Assembly (NCBI GenBank): GCA_017536445.1
Contig: JAFXHJ010000008.1
Span: 1-52,503 of the forward strand
Length of the DNA stretch: 52,503 nucleotides
Origin: Clostridia bacterium
GTDB taxonomy: Bacteria > Bacillota > Clostridia > TANB77 > CAG-465
Direction of reading: 5' to 3'
Made by a program: the position numbers and the translations under genes. This document shows positions 1 to 7,252 of this stretch, in pieces; position 1 is the stretch's first letter; each line of letters starts with the position of its first letter. Below the pieces are notes generated by a model, which was given only the letters and a program-made list of their open reading frames with translations, was not told where the DNA came from and searched no databases.

Positions 1-159
1 ATATTCCTCAGTATAATTTTGTTTATTTACTGTATTTTTTGAACGTCCTATTATTCCACTATCTTCTAAAGATATTATTGCTGTTGCTGCAAGTATCGCC
101 ATTACAAGAATGGTTATGCTTAAAACTATTAACGATATACCCCTTTTCTTTTTTATCAT
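1..159 (-). CDS. Prepilin-like surface protein, N-terminal part (cut by window edge)
   Basis: Fifty-three codons, open to the first base of the window, start at ATG 159-157 behind the ribosome site GGAGGCAAC. The product begins MIKKKRGISLIVLSITILVM, a short basic stretch, a Gly and a long hydrophobic helix, as in type IV prepilin-like (class III) leaders. From base 41 upward it is almost identical to the 5' end of the gene at 284-1639 (176 of 177 positions over 41-217 versus 1521-1697), synonymous sites included. Divergence begins near residue 40. It is therefore the next cassette in a tandem array. The C-terminal part lies outside the window, so its function cannot be judged. The usual Glu at mature position 5 of pilins is a Val here. 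Confidence 0.8.
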   Translation of the reverse strand, partial: MIKKKRGISLIVLSITILVMAILAATAIISLEDSGIIGRSKNTVNKQNYTEEY

Positions 160-217
160 TTGTTGCCTCCATAAATATTATACCCTTAGTTTATATCAAA
201 CTAAGGGTATAGTCAAT
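41..217. repeat. Tandem 5'-module repeat, copy 1 (partner 1521-1697)
   Basis: A 177-bp direct repeat, 1480 bp from its partner, differs at one position (142 versus 1622). It contains the palindromic promoter, ribosome site and first 40 codons of both prepilin-like genes. Similarity continues more weakly over 1-40 versus 1481-1520. Because synonymous sites are conserved too, this reflects recent duplication or gene conversion rather than protein-level selection alone. Confidence 0.85.
180..210. promoter_or_regulatory. 31-bp palindrome over the promoter of the partial prepilin-like gene
   Basis: Perfect 13-bp arms (ATACCCTTAGTTT and its complement) are separated by 5 bp. On the minus strand TTGACT (216-211) abuts the palindrome, and an extended -10 (TGATATAAA) sits across its centre, 15 bp from TTGACT. 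The right arm ends in a second -10-like TATAAT just before the ribosome site. It is identical to the element at 1660-1690. No T-run follows, so it reads as an operator on a promoter rather than a terminator. Confidence 0.55.
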
Positions 218-283
218 ATCGATTTTTACTTATTATTTTTATAATATGTACACGTTATTATTTTTTACCTTTTTCGATAGAAT

Positions 284-1639
284 TTATTCCGCTACAACAT
301 ATACATTATATCCATCCTCTGAATGTACCTTTACAAGTCTTCCAGGCATATCATAATCGCAATATATTAAAGAGCCTGGTATAAAATTACGATTTGCTAT
401 TTGGCTCCAAACCTCAAGCTTTAATATATAAGGAAGTACATATGAGCCTGCTTGCGAAGTCAAAGCCGCACCATCAAACATTACCATATTTTCTGCATTG
501 TATATTATATCTGAACTATTTAACTCTCTAAACACATCAACACTTGTTGCCGTTGAGTATATACTAGGATTTTCTGTAGTGTAACTTGAATTAGGACTAT
601 TTAACGTACTTTCAACGTTTACTGCTATCGTTCCATCGCCGTTTACTTGAAACATTGGGCATTTATTTACAGTAATAGCTCGAGCATAAGTATCTAATAT
701 TTCACCAGTTGAATAATAATATTTATCATAGTTCGAAATGAGCGTACCATAAGCAATAAATATCCAACTTCCTCTTCTAAATTTTAAACCTAAAGCATCA
801 TATTCCGATTTCGTCATGCCAGCTTTTAATACATAAACCGGATTATAATCCTTATCCATAGCATCGCATAATATAGTATGTTCTGCTATATTCGAAGCCC
901 ATTCAACCGTACAAGAATAGTCAGAAATTGTAAATGGCCTATTCGCAACTAATGGCGTATCTCCTGTTATTACATTTTCTGTTACAACAACTGTACAACT
1001 TGCACTTGTAGAACCATATTTAGCAGTAACAACTGCCGTTCCACCCGATTTCATTGTTATTGTCGCCGTATTTCCATTTCCTGCTACCGTTACTATGCTA
1101 GTATTATTACTAGCCCACGTTAACGCGCCAGATATATTTGCCGTTGTTGCTGTTATTGTTTCTGTCGCTGTACTTCCACTATTTATTGTTTTAGATATCA
1201 TTGTTTTATTCAATGTTATTGTCGATGCAGAGCCACCATCTCCAACATTACTGTCTGATTGGTTGTACCCAACAATTATTATTTTTAAATCATTAGGCCC
1301 ATTTTGAGATACAATAACATCAAGTCCAGTTTTCGTAGTTACAGTTTTACTTCCATCAGCATTTGTTATTATTTCAGATTCTATTAATCCTTTATTTGTT
1401 AATTCGGTAATATATTCGTCTACCGTTATTGTTCCTAAATTATCTGTAAGTATTCCGTTTTTAATCACTTGTAACCTTGTATATTCTTCAGAATAATTAT
1501 TGTTTTTAACAGTATCTTTCGAACGTCCTATTATTCCACTATCTTCTAAAGATATTATTGCTGTTGCTGCAAGTATCGCCATTACAAGAATGGTTATGCT
1601 TAAAACTATTAACGATATACCTCTTTTCTTTTTTATCAT
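284..1639 (-). CDS. Prepilin-like surface protein with one Ig-like (BIG2-type) domain, 451 aa
   Basis: The protein has a short Lys/Arg N-terminus and a hydrophobic helix (residues 7-30) of class III signal type (KKKRG followed by ISLIVL). A linker comes next, then one bacterial Ig-like BIG2-type domain at about 140-221 (starts ITLNKTMIS, ends CTVVVTEN). The C-terminal region of about 230 residues, rich in Tyr, Asn and Ser, is not recognised. It is probably exported and displayed on the surface. Mature position 5 is Val, not the Glu that classical pilins need for assembly, and no pilus machinery is encoded here. The ribosome site is GGAGGCAAC before ATG 1639. The promoter lies inside the palindrome 1660-1690. 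Its first 119 bases and upstream region are repeated at 1-217. Confidence 0.75.
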   Translation of the reverse strand: MIKKKRGISLIVLSITILVMAILAATAIISLEDSGIIGRSKDTVKNNNYSEEYTRLQVIKNGILTDNLGTITVDEYITELTNKGLIESEIITNADGSKTVTTKTGLDVIVSQNGPNDLKIIIVGYNQSDSNVGDGGSASTITLNKTMISKTINSGSTATETITATTANISGALTWASNNTSIVTVAGNGNTATITMKSGGTAVVTAKYGSTSASCTVVVTENVITGDTPLVANRPFTISDYSCTVEWASNIAEHTILCDAMDKDYNPVYVLKAGMTKSEYDALGLKFRRGSWIFIAYGTLISNYDKYYYSTGEILDTYARAITVNKCPMFQVNGDGTIAVNVESTLNSPNSSYTTENPSIYSTATSVDVFRELNSSDIIYNAENMVMFDGAALTSQAGSYVLPYILKLEVWSQIANRNFIPGSLIYCDYDMPGRLVKVHSEDGYNVYVVAE

Positions 1640-1697
1640 TTGTTGCCTCCATAAATATTATACCCTTAGTTTATATCAAACTAAGGGTATAGTCAAT
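1521..1697. repeat. Tandem 5'-module repeat, copy 2 (partner 41-217)
   Basis: Partner of the repeat at 41-217. Recombination between the two copies would delete the complete 284-1639 gene and place the downstream cassette behind this promoter without breaking the reading frame. Confidence 0.85.
1660..1690. promoter_or_regulatory. 31-bp palindrome over the promoter of the 284-1639 gene
   Basis: Second copy of the 13-5-13 palindrome seen at 180-210. On the minus strand TTGACT (1696-1691) and the extended -10 TGATATAAA (within 1677-1670) are overlaid by the two arms. The element lies between the end of the thioesterase gene (1709) and the start of the surface-protein gene (1639). It is consistent with a dimeric repressor or activator site, but no regulator gene is adjacent. 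Confidence 0.55.
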
Positions 1698-1708
1698 TAT
1701 TCTTTGCT

Positions 1709-2431
1709 TTATTCTAATTCTATTAATGCGTGTACTGTTTTATCATCTTCGCTTGTTATTACTACAACGTGTTTATTTTCAACATTTGCATATTTACATT
1801 TAACAGTTTCGCCTAATTTTATTTCTTTTTTATATGTTATTCTAACATCGTTAAATAATCTTTTTTCGTATACTTCATCAGGTAAAACTTCATATGCTAA
1901 ATCTAAATAATATAAATTGTGCATATGTCCAATAAAATCTATGTCTTTTCTTTTTACAGTATATAACATCTCATTTGTATATTCTTCAGGTGCTTTTATC
2001 TTTTCTAAATCTTCCTCAAATACTTTTCTTTCTGATTCTGATTCGTATTTAGCAATCATTGTTTCATCTGGTTTAACAATGCTTCCTTTTTCTGTATTTA
2101 TTAATAACCACTTTGAAGTTCCAATTACACAAAGTTCTCCTTTAGAATTATACATATTAAAGTCTCTGTTTGCATAGTATTTTTCTATACTTCTAGACCA
2201 TGTGTCTATATGTAATTCCTCGCCATATTCTATTCTTTTTATACTTCTTATTTTCCACTCTAAAAGTATCCAAGATAAATGTGTTTCATTGCTATTATTT
2301 AGTCCATAGCCAAGACTATCTGAATGATGTCCTGCTATGTTTTCAAAAAACTTTAGAATAGCTTTATTACCTAAAATATTATCTTTTTCTATATCTTTTA
2401 ATCCTATTTTAGCTGTTTCTTTAAATATCAT
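1709..2431 (-). CDS. Acyl-ACP thioesterase, 240 aa
   Basis: Hydrolyses the thioester of acyl-acyl carrier protein to release free fatty acid in the cytoplasm. Length and layout fit the bacterial acyl-ACP thioesterase family: two hotdog domains, the first carrying the substrate-facing segment (about 1-140) and the second carrying the conserved DIDFIGHMHNLYYLD stretch with the His/Asn active-site pattern. The start codon overlaps the fmt stop as ATGA, so it is translationally coupled to fmt and is the last gene of the rpoZ-priA-def-fmt operon. This placement is unusual for a lipid gene. Substrate chain length cannot be told from sequence. Confidence 0.8.
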   Translation of the reverse strand: MIFKETAKIGLKDIEKDNILGNKAILKFFENIAGHHSDSLGYGLNNSNETHLSWILLEWKIRSIKRIEYGEELHIDTWSRSIEKYYANRDFNMYNSKGELCVIGTSKWLLINTEKGSIVKPDETMIAKYESESERKVFEEDLEKIKAPEEYTNEMLYTVKRKDIDFIGHMHNLYYLDLAYEVLPDEVYEKRLFNDVRITYKKEIKLGETVKCKYANVENKHVVVITSEDDKTVHALIELE

Positions 2432-3396
2432 ATGAATAGTTCTCCTGTTTGTATTTTACCACCACGAATATAATCTCCACATCCCATTAACTTAGAGCCT
2501 GCTGGTTTTATTCCTTTTAGATTTATATATCCATCGTTACATTTTACTGCTAATATGTTCTTTTTATCGTTTAGATATACAACTTCACCACATTTAGCAG
2601 CACTATAGTCTTCTTCTAGTTCTACTCTTTCTGCAAGATAAATTTTATATGTTTTTTCTTCATCTATTAAACACCAAGCAGATGGAAACGGATTTGTTCC
2701 TCTTACTAAATTTACAAGTGTATCTACATTTTTGGTAAAATCTAATTTTGTATTATCCTTATCTAACATTGGAGCCATAGTACATTCTTCTGGTTGGACT
2801 ATACTTTCAAGTTTTCCATCATTTGCTACTAATCTTTCTAGGTCTTTTACTAAAGTTTCTGCACCTAATATCATTAGTTTATCATGAAGAGTACCGTATG
2901 TATCTAATGCATCTATTTCTACTTCTGCTTTAGTTATCATATTACCAGTATCCATTCCTTCATCCATAAACATAGTAGTAACGCCAGTTATCTTATCCCC
3001 ATTAATTACAGACCATTGTATAGGAGCCGCCCCTCTATAATTTGGAAGCAATGATCCATGTACATTTATACATCCAAATCTAGGATAATCTAGTACATAT
3101 TTAGGAAGTATCTTTCCATATGCCACAACTACTATTAAATCTGGATTTAGTGTGTTTAGTATTTCTTTTACTTCTTCGTTATTTCTTAATTTTACTGGTT
3201 GGTATACAGGTATATTTTTTGATAATGCATACTCTTTAACTGGAGGTGCCATAAGTTTCATACCTCTACCTTTTGGTTTATCTGGTTGGCAGAATACTCC
3301 TACAATGTTAAAAGCGTTATCTACTAACGCTTCTAAACTTCCTTTTGCATAATCTGGAGTACCCATAAATACTATTCTTAAATCTTGTTTTAACAT
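2428..3396 (-). CDS. fmt: Methionyl-tRNA formyltransferase
   Basis: Transfers a formyl group from 10-formyl-tetrahydrofolate to Met-tRNA-fMet before translation initiation. The 322-aa length is typical. The catalytic set is visible: Asn111 and His113 in INVHGSLLP, the SLLPNYRGAAP loop (115-125) and Asp149 in MDEGMDTG. The C-terminal tRNA-binding barrel follows from about residue 205. It lies 12 bp downstream of def, the standard def-fmt pair, and overlaps the thioesterase by 4 bp. Its tRNA substrate gene is also in this window (23093-23168). Confidence 0.95.
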   Translation of the reverse strand: MLKQDLRIVFMGTPDYAKGSLEALVDNAFNIVGVFCQPDKPKGRGMKLMAPPVKEYALSKNIPVYQPVKLRNNEEVKEILNTLNPDLIVVVAYGKILPKYVLDYPRFGCINVHGSLLPNYRGAAPIQWSVINGDKITGVTTMFMDEGMDTGNMITKAEVEIDALDTYGTLHDKLMILGAETLVKDLERLVANDGKLESIVQPEECTMAPMLDKDNTKLDFTKNVDTLVNLVRGTNPFPSAWCLIDEEKTYKIYLAERVELEEDYSAAKCGEVVYLNDKKNILAVKCNDGYINLKGIKPAGSKLMGCGDYIRGGKIQTGELFI

Positions 3397-3408
3397 TTAT
3401 GTTATATC

Positions 3409-3960
3409 CTACTTTCTTTTACAATTTTTATTTTTCTTTTTTGTTTTTTCTTGTTCTTTTCTTTCTAATTCTTCTGCTTCACGCTTTGCCGCTTCTATTT
3501 CTTCATCACTTAATTTGTATACATCATATGCCTTATCTAAGAAAAGTACACCATCTAAGTGATCTATTTCGTGACAAAGAATTACTGCTTCTAAATCTTC
3601 TGCTTTTAATGTTTGTTTTTTGCCGTCCATATCAAAATACTCAACTGTAACATTTTTAGGTCTGTCTACATTTCCAAATACATTTGGAGAACTTAGACAA
3701 CCTTCTTCACCAGTTTGTGAGCCAGATTTTTTAGTAATAACTGGGTTAATTAAAACCCTTGGGCCTGTTCCTGGATCTATTACAATTATTCTTTTAAGTA
3801 TTCCCACTTGAGGTGCAGCAAGTCCTACACCATCATATTTATACATAGTATCTACCATATCTAGTGCTAGTTCACGTATTTTATTATCTATTTCTTCAAT
3901 TTCTCTAGAACGTTTTCTTAAAACTTCATCTGTATCATATCTAATATTTCTAATTGCCAT
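3409..3960 (-). CDS. def: Peptide deformylase
   Basis: Metalloenzyme that removes the N-formyl group from nascent proteins. All three family motifs are present: GVGLAAPQ (45-52), EEGCLS (85-90, metal ligand Cys88) and HEIDH (130-134, metal ligands His130 and His134, catalytic Glu131). The 183 residues include a Lys/Glu-rich tail from about 160 (ends KKKNKNCKRK) that exceeds the catalytic core. It sits between priA and fmt in one operon, 26 bp after priA. Confidence 0.96.
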   Translation of the reverse strand: MAIRNIRYDTDEVLRKRSREIEEIDNKIRELALDMVDTMYKYDGVGLAAPQVGILKRIIVIDPGTGPRVLINPVITKKSGSQTGEEGCLSSPNVFGNVDRPKNVTVEYFDMDGKKQTLKAEDLEAVILCHEIDHLDGVLFLDKAYDVYKLSDEEIEAAKREAEELERKEQEKTKKKNKNCKRK

Positions 3961-3986
3961 TTTTAATTCCTTCTATTCTATATTAT

Positions 3987-6221
3987 TTAACCAAGTCTTA
4001 CAGGATTCTTAACTAGAGAAACCGTAACACTTACATCTTTAATTTTATCATAAATATCCATATTTTCAATGAGTTTATCTAAAACTTTATTATCTACTTT
4101 AGTTTTTATTATCATTTGTATCCTATATTTATTATTTATTTTACTTACAAAAGGTGCTTTAGGTGAATATACCTTATATAGGCTCTTTTCTTTATTAAAT
4201 ATATTATATATTTTTTCGCTGTCTTTCATAAGTTTTGTTTTATCTTTAGATGTTAGTTCTACTACCACTATATCTACAAATGGTGGGTAGCCTGCCATCT
4301 TCCTAAACTTAATTTCCTGCTCATAAAAATCTAAATATGAATTTTCACTTACAGAATTCAATATATAATTTTCTGTATCATAAGCTTGAAGAATTACTCT
4401 ACCCTTTTTATCTCCACGCCCTGCTCTTCCTGCCACTTGAAGCAGATTAGAAAATGCCTTTTCAGATACAGTGTAATCATCTCCTGCCATATAGTCTGCA
4501 TTAACTACTCCTACTAGTGTAACATTTGGTATATCATGGCCTTTACTTATCATCTGAGTTCCTACAAGAACATCTACATTCTTTTCTTTAAACTCATTTA
4601 ATATTCTTTCGTGTGAGCCTCTTTTAACTGTTGTATCCATATCTAATCTTAAGGTAGTTATTCCTGGGAATGTTTCTAAAAGTTCTTTTTCTACTCTTTC
4701 AGTTCCCATTCCGCCTTCTTCTAAAGTATCTGCAGAACATATTGGACATATGTCACTTAACTTTTCACAATATGAACAATAATGGCAAAGTAACAATCCA
4801 TTCTTTCTATGATACGTTAAATTAACATCACAGTTAGGACATCTTAATGTTTTTCCACATGTTTTACATGTTATATACGAAGAAAAGCCACGTCTATTTA
4901 AGAATACAAATGCCTGCTCTTTTCTCTTTATATTTTCTTCTATTTCCTCTTTAAGCCTTGTAGATAATATTCTAGATTTATTTACAACCGCATCTTGTTT
5001 CATATCTACAATTTCTACCTCGGGTATAACGCTTGTACCTGGACGTGTTAACATTGAGTAATAATCTATTTTTTCTTCCATAGCTTTATACATTGTACAT
5101 ACATCTGGAGTTGCAGAACCTAATACAAGATTTGCATTATTAAGAAATGCTAGTCTTGTAGCCACCTCACGCGTGTTATACTTTGGTGTAGTCTGTGATA
5201 CATAACTTGTGTCATGTTCCTCATCTATTATTATTAATCCCAAATTTTTAAATGGAACAAATAACGCAGATCTTGGTCCTATTACAATCTTTGCTTTACC
5301 TTTTACAATTCTTTTATATTCCGTTTGTCTTTCTAAAGTAGTCATTTTACTATGCAAAACAGATACCACTTCACCAAAACGAGATATAAATCTACGTTTT
5401 GTTTGGTCTGTTAAAGATATTTCTGGTACAAGTACAATCGCATCTTTTCCTCTATTTAAGCATTCTTCTATTATTTGAAGATATACTTCAGTCTTGCCAC
5501 TACCGGTAATGCCGTGTATTAAAGATACTCTAAATGTATCTAAGTTTCTAATTATTCCATCTATAGTTCTTTTTTGTTCTATTGTTGGAGTTAACTTTTC
5601 AGTTCTTGTTATTTTAGAATAATCTTCTATTGCAGTGTCTTGTTTTACAAGTTTAATATATCCTTTTTCTTCTACCGTTTTTATTATATTTCTAGATATA
5701 CCTAAAGTATTAATTATATCTTCTATTGGTATATTATTATTGTCTTCAAGCTCTCTTAACAACTTAATATGTCTTGCACTTGTTATTTTTCTGCTTTCTA
5801 TATCACTTTCTATTTCTTCTTTAGTTTTATCTAGAGCTACAACCGTTATTTGTTTACCAACAAGTTCCTTTTGCTCTAACTTTTTATTTGGTGTTGGTGG
5901 TAACATTAATTTAAGTGCCGTATATACGTTGCAAAAGTACATTTTAGACATCCATTTAGCTAAAGAAAGTCTTTTCTCATCTAAATAACTGTTTTCATCT
6001 AAAATCTCTTCTACACGCTTTAATTTATCTAGCTTGTCCGATTCTTCATCTTTTAATATCTTAACAATTATTCCTTCACGACTACTACCTTTGCCACTTC
6101 CAAAGTTTACTCTTACTCTCTTGCCAAGCTCTACTAATTCTTCGTTTTCTTCTTTTATTTTATAATCATAAACTTTATTAAGTTTATGTGCTGCATTATC
6201 TATTAAAATTTTAACTACCAC
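3987..6221 (-). CDS. priA: Primosomal helicase PriA (GTG start)
   Basis: 3'-to-5' DNA helicase that reloads the replisome at stalled forks. The 744 residues show the N-terminal DNA-binding region, Walker A GITGSGKT (237-244), the helicase box DEEH (333-336), and a Cys-rich zinc insertion (starts CKTCGKTLRCPNCD, ends CPIC) between the helicase lobes. Helicase motifs VGTQMISKGHD and VAGRAGRG follow. The start is GTG 6221, seven bases after a perfect AGGAGGTGAT ribosome site. No ATG is nearby in frame. It lies in the usual rpoZ-priA-def-fmt order. Confidence 0.95.
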   Translation of the reverse strand: MVVKILIDNAAHKLNKVYDYKIKEENEELVELGKRVRVNFGSGKGSSREGIIVKILKDEESDKLDKLKRVEEILDENSYLDEKRLSLAKWMSKMYFCNVYTALKLMLPPTPNKKLEQKELVGKQITVVALDKTKEEIESDIESRKITSARHIKLLRELEDNNNIPIEDIINTLGISRNIIKTVEEKGYIKLVKQDTAIEDYSKITRTEKLTPTIEQKRTIDGIIRNLDTFRVSLIHGITGSGKTEVYLQIIEECLNRGKDAIVLVPEISLTDQTKRRFISRFGEVVSVLHSKMTTLERQTEYKRIVKGKAKIVIGPRSALFVPFKNLGLIIIDEEHDTSYVSQTTPKYNTREVATRLAFLNNANLVLGSATPDVCTMYKAMEEKIDYYSMLTRPGTSVIPEVEIVDMKQDAVVNKSRILSTRLKEEIEENIKRKEQAFVFLNRRGFSSYITCKTCGKTLRCPNCDVNLTYHRKNGLLLCHYCSYCEKLSDICPICSADTLEEGGMGTERVEKELLETFPGITTLRLDMDTTVKRGSHERILNEFKEKNVDVLVGTQMISKGHDIPNVTLVGVVNADYMAGDDYTVSEKAFSNLLQVAGRAGRGDKKGRVILQAYDTENYILNSVSENSYLDFYEQEIKFRKMAGYPPFVDIVVVELTSKDKTKLMKDSEKIYNIFNKEKSLYKVYSPKAPFVSKINNKYRIQMIIKTKVDNKVLDKLIENMDIYDKIKDVSVTVSLVKNPVRLG

Positions 6222-6252
6222 CTAATCACCTCCTAACTATGACAAAAGAGGG

Positions 6253-6813
6253 TTATCTACCCTCCCACTTGCCATATTCTTCAATTATTCTATTTGATGC
6301 TTCATCTGGAGTTAAATCTGAAGTATCTATTACATAATCATAATTAGATAAATCATGTATATCTACATCATATAACTCTAAATATCTTTCTTTTTCTGAC
6401 TCCTCGCGAGCTAGAATAGCATCACGTGCTTCTTCAACAGACTCATACTTTTCTTCTTTACCTCTTGTTTTAGAAGCTTCAAAAAGTCTCTTAGATGCAA
6501 CATCTAATGTTGATGTCATGTATACTTTAAATGCTTTTGGGGCAATATAGAAACCAAGTCTTGCATCTATTACAATCTTATTGCTATTTTTTACTTTTGC
6601 TTGTGTATTAAACTCTACTTGCTTATCTATATCTGGATTTTTGTCTACATAACGACTAAATTCCACTAAACTCATATTTTTTTGTCTAGCAAGTTCTCTA
6701 AATGATGTGCTTGCTTTATACAGTTCAAACCCAAGTTTATTTGCAACTATTTTTGCAACTTCGGTTTTCCCAACAGCTATATTTCCCGTTATACATATCA
6801 TCTGTTTTTTCAT
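6253..6813 (-). CDS. Cytidylate-kinase-like P-loop nucleotide kinase, 186 aa
   Basis: Small P-loop kinase with Walker A GNIAVGKTE (about 10-18), a substrate lid rich in Arg/Lys/Glu in the middle, and the DTSDLTPDEA segment near the C-terminus seen in the AAA_18 / Cytidylate_kin2 group of (d)CMP kinases. It probably phosphorylates a nucleoside monophosphate, but the exact substrate is uncertain. It lies 12 bp after rpoZ. In many Firmicutes guanylate kinase sits beside rpoZ, and here this different kinase occupies the neighbourhood. The ribosome site is GAGGAAAA. Confidence 0.65.
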   Translation of the reverse strand: MKKQMICITGNIAVGKTEVAKIVANKLGFELYKASTSFRELARQKNMSLVEFSRYVDKNPDIDKQVEFNTQAKVKNSNKIVIDARLGFYIAPKAFKVYMTSTLDVASKRLFEASKTRGKEEKYESVEEARDAILAREESEKERYLELYDVDIHDLSNYDYVIDTSDLTPDEASNRIIEEYGKWEGR

Positions 6814-6825
6814 ATATTTTTCCTC

Positions 6826-7065
6826 TTATTCAACAACATCCTCAATTATTGCGTCAGCTATTTGTTCTTGTTCATTCATTGCTACCGTTACTTTTCCTGC
6901 ATCAATTTCTTTAGTAGCTACATCTACTGGATCAGATATATCTGGATCTCCTTCTTCTACTCTTTTATTAGAAATTTGTCTTGCTCTTTTAGCAACTGCT
7001 AGTGCCACTTCGTATCTTGTTCCTACTTTTGGCATAACATCGTTTACGCTTGGTTTTGCTAACAT
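6826..7065 (-). CDS. rpoZ: RNA polymerase omega subunit
   Basis: A 79-aa omega subunit that aids assembly of RNA polymerase around beta-prime. The family signature is clear: starts MLAKPSVNDV, then GTRYEVALAVAKRARQI. I set the start at ATG 7065, preceded by TTAGGAGGAATAATA, rather than at an upstream ATG (7146) that lies before the promoter and would add unrelated residues. It is the first gene of the operon that runs through fmt and the thioesterase. Confidence 0.93.
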   Translation of the reverse strand: MLAKPSVNDVMPKVGTRYEVALAVAKRARQISNKRVEEGDPDISDPVDVATKEIDAGKVTVAMNEQEQIADAIIEDVVE

Positions 7066-7096
7066 TATTATTCCTCCTAAATTCAACACTATAAAT

Positions 7097-7125
7097 ATTC
7101 TAACATACCACATATATTTTTGCAA
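7097..7125 (-). promoter_or_regulatory. Sigma-A promoter of the rpoZ-priA-def-fmt operon
   Basis: On the minus strand TTGCAA (7125-7120) and TAGAAT (7102-7097) are separated by 17 bp, 32 bp ahead of the rpoZ start. It also supports the shorter rpoZ start. Confidence 0.7.
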
Positions 7126-7160
7126 TAATTTATAGTTAAATAACATAGATAAAAATATTA

Positions 7161-7179
7161 AGCTAAAGCAAATTTAGCT
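7161..7179. other. Hairpin between divergent promoters
   Basis: AGCTAAA and TTTAGCT pair around GCAAA. On the plus strand a T-run follows. It stands between the rpoZ promoter and the promoter of the 7253 gene. It could be a weak terminator or operator; its role is unclear. Confidence 0.35.
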
Positions 7180-7180
7180 A

Positions 7181-7209
7181 TTGTTTTTTTATTTTGTTTA
7201 TTATACAAT
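7181..7209 (+). promoter_or_regulatory. Sigma-A-like promoter of the 575-aa protein gene
   Basis: TTGTTT (7181-7186) and TACAAT (7204-7209) with a 17-bp spacer, 43 bp before the start codon. Confidence 0.5.
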
Positions 7210-7252
7210 TTAATCGTAAGATTATATATTTTATATTATACGGAGGATAAAA

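Noticed and set aside
180-210. The 13-5-13 palindromes at 180-210 and 1660-1690 as transcription terminators or as an invertible promoter
   Set aside because: No T-run follows on the minus strand and promoter boxes overlap them. The 5-bp centre is too short to hold an invertible promoter.
7066-7146. Longer rpoZ beginning at 7146
   Set aside because: The extra residues precede the promoter boxes and do not match the omega family. The ribosome site points to 7065.
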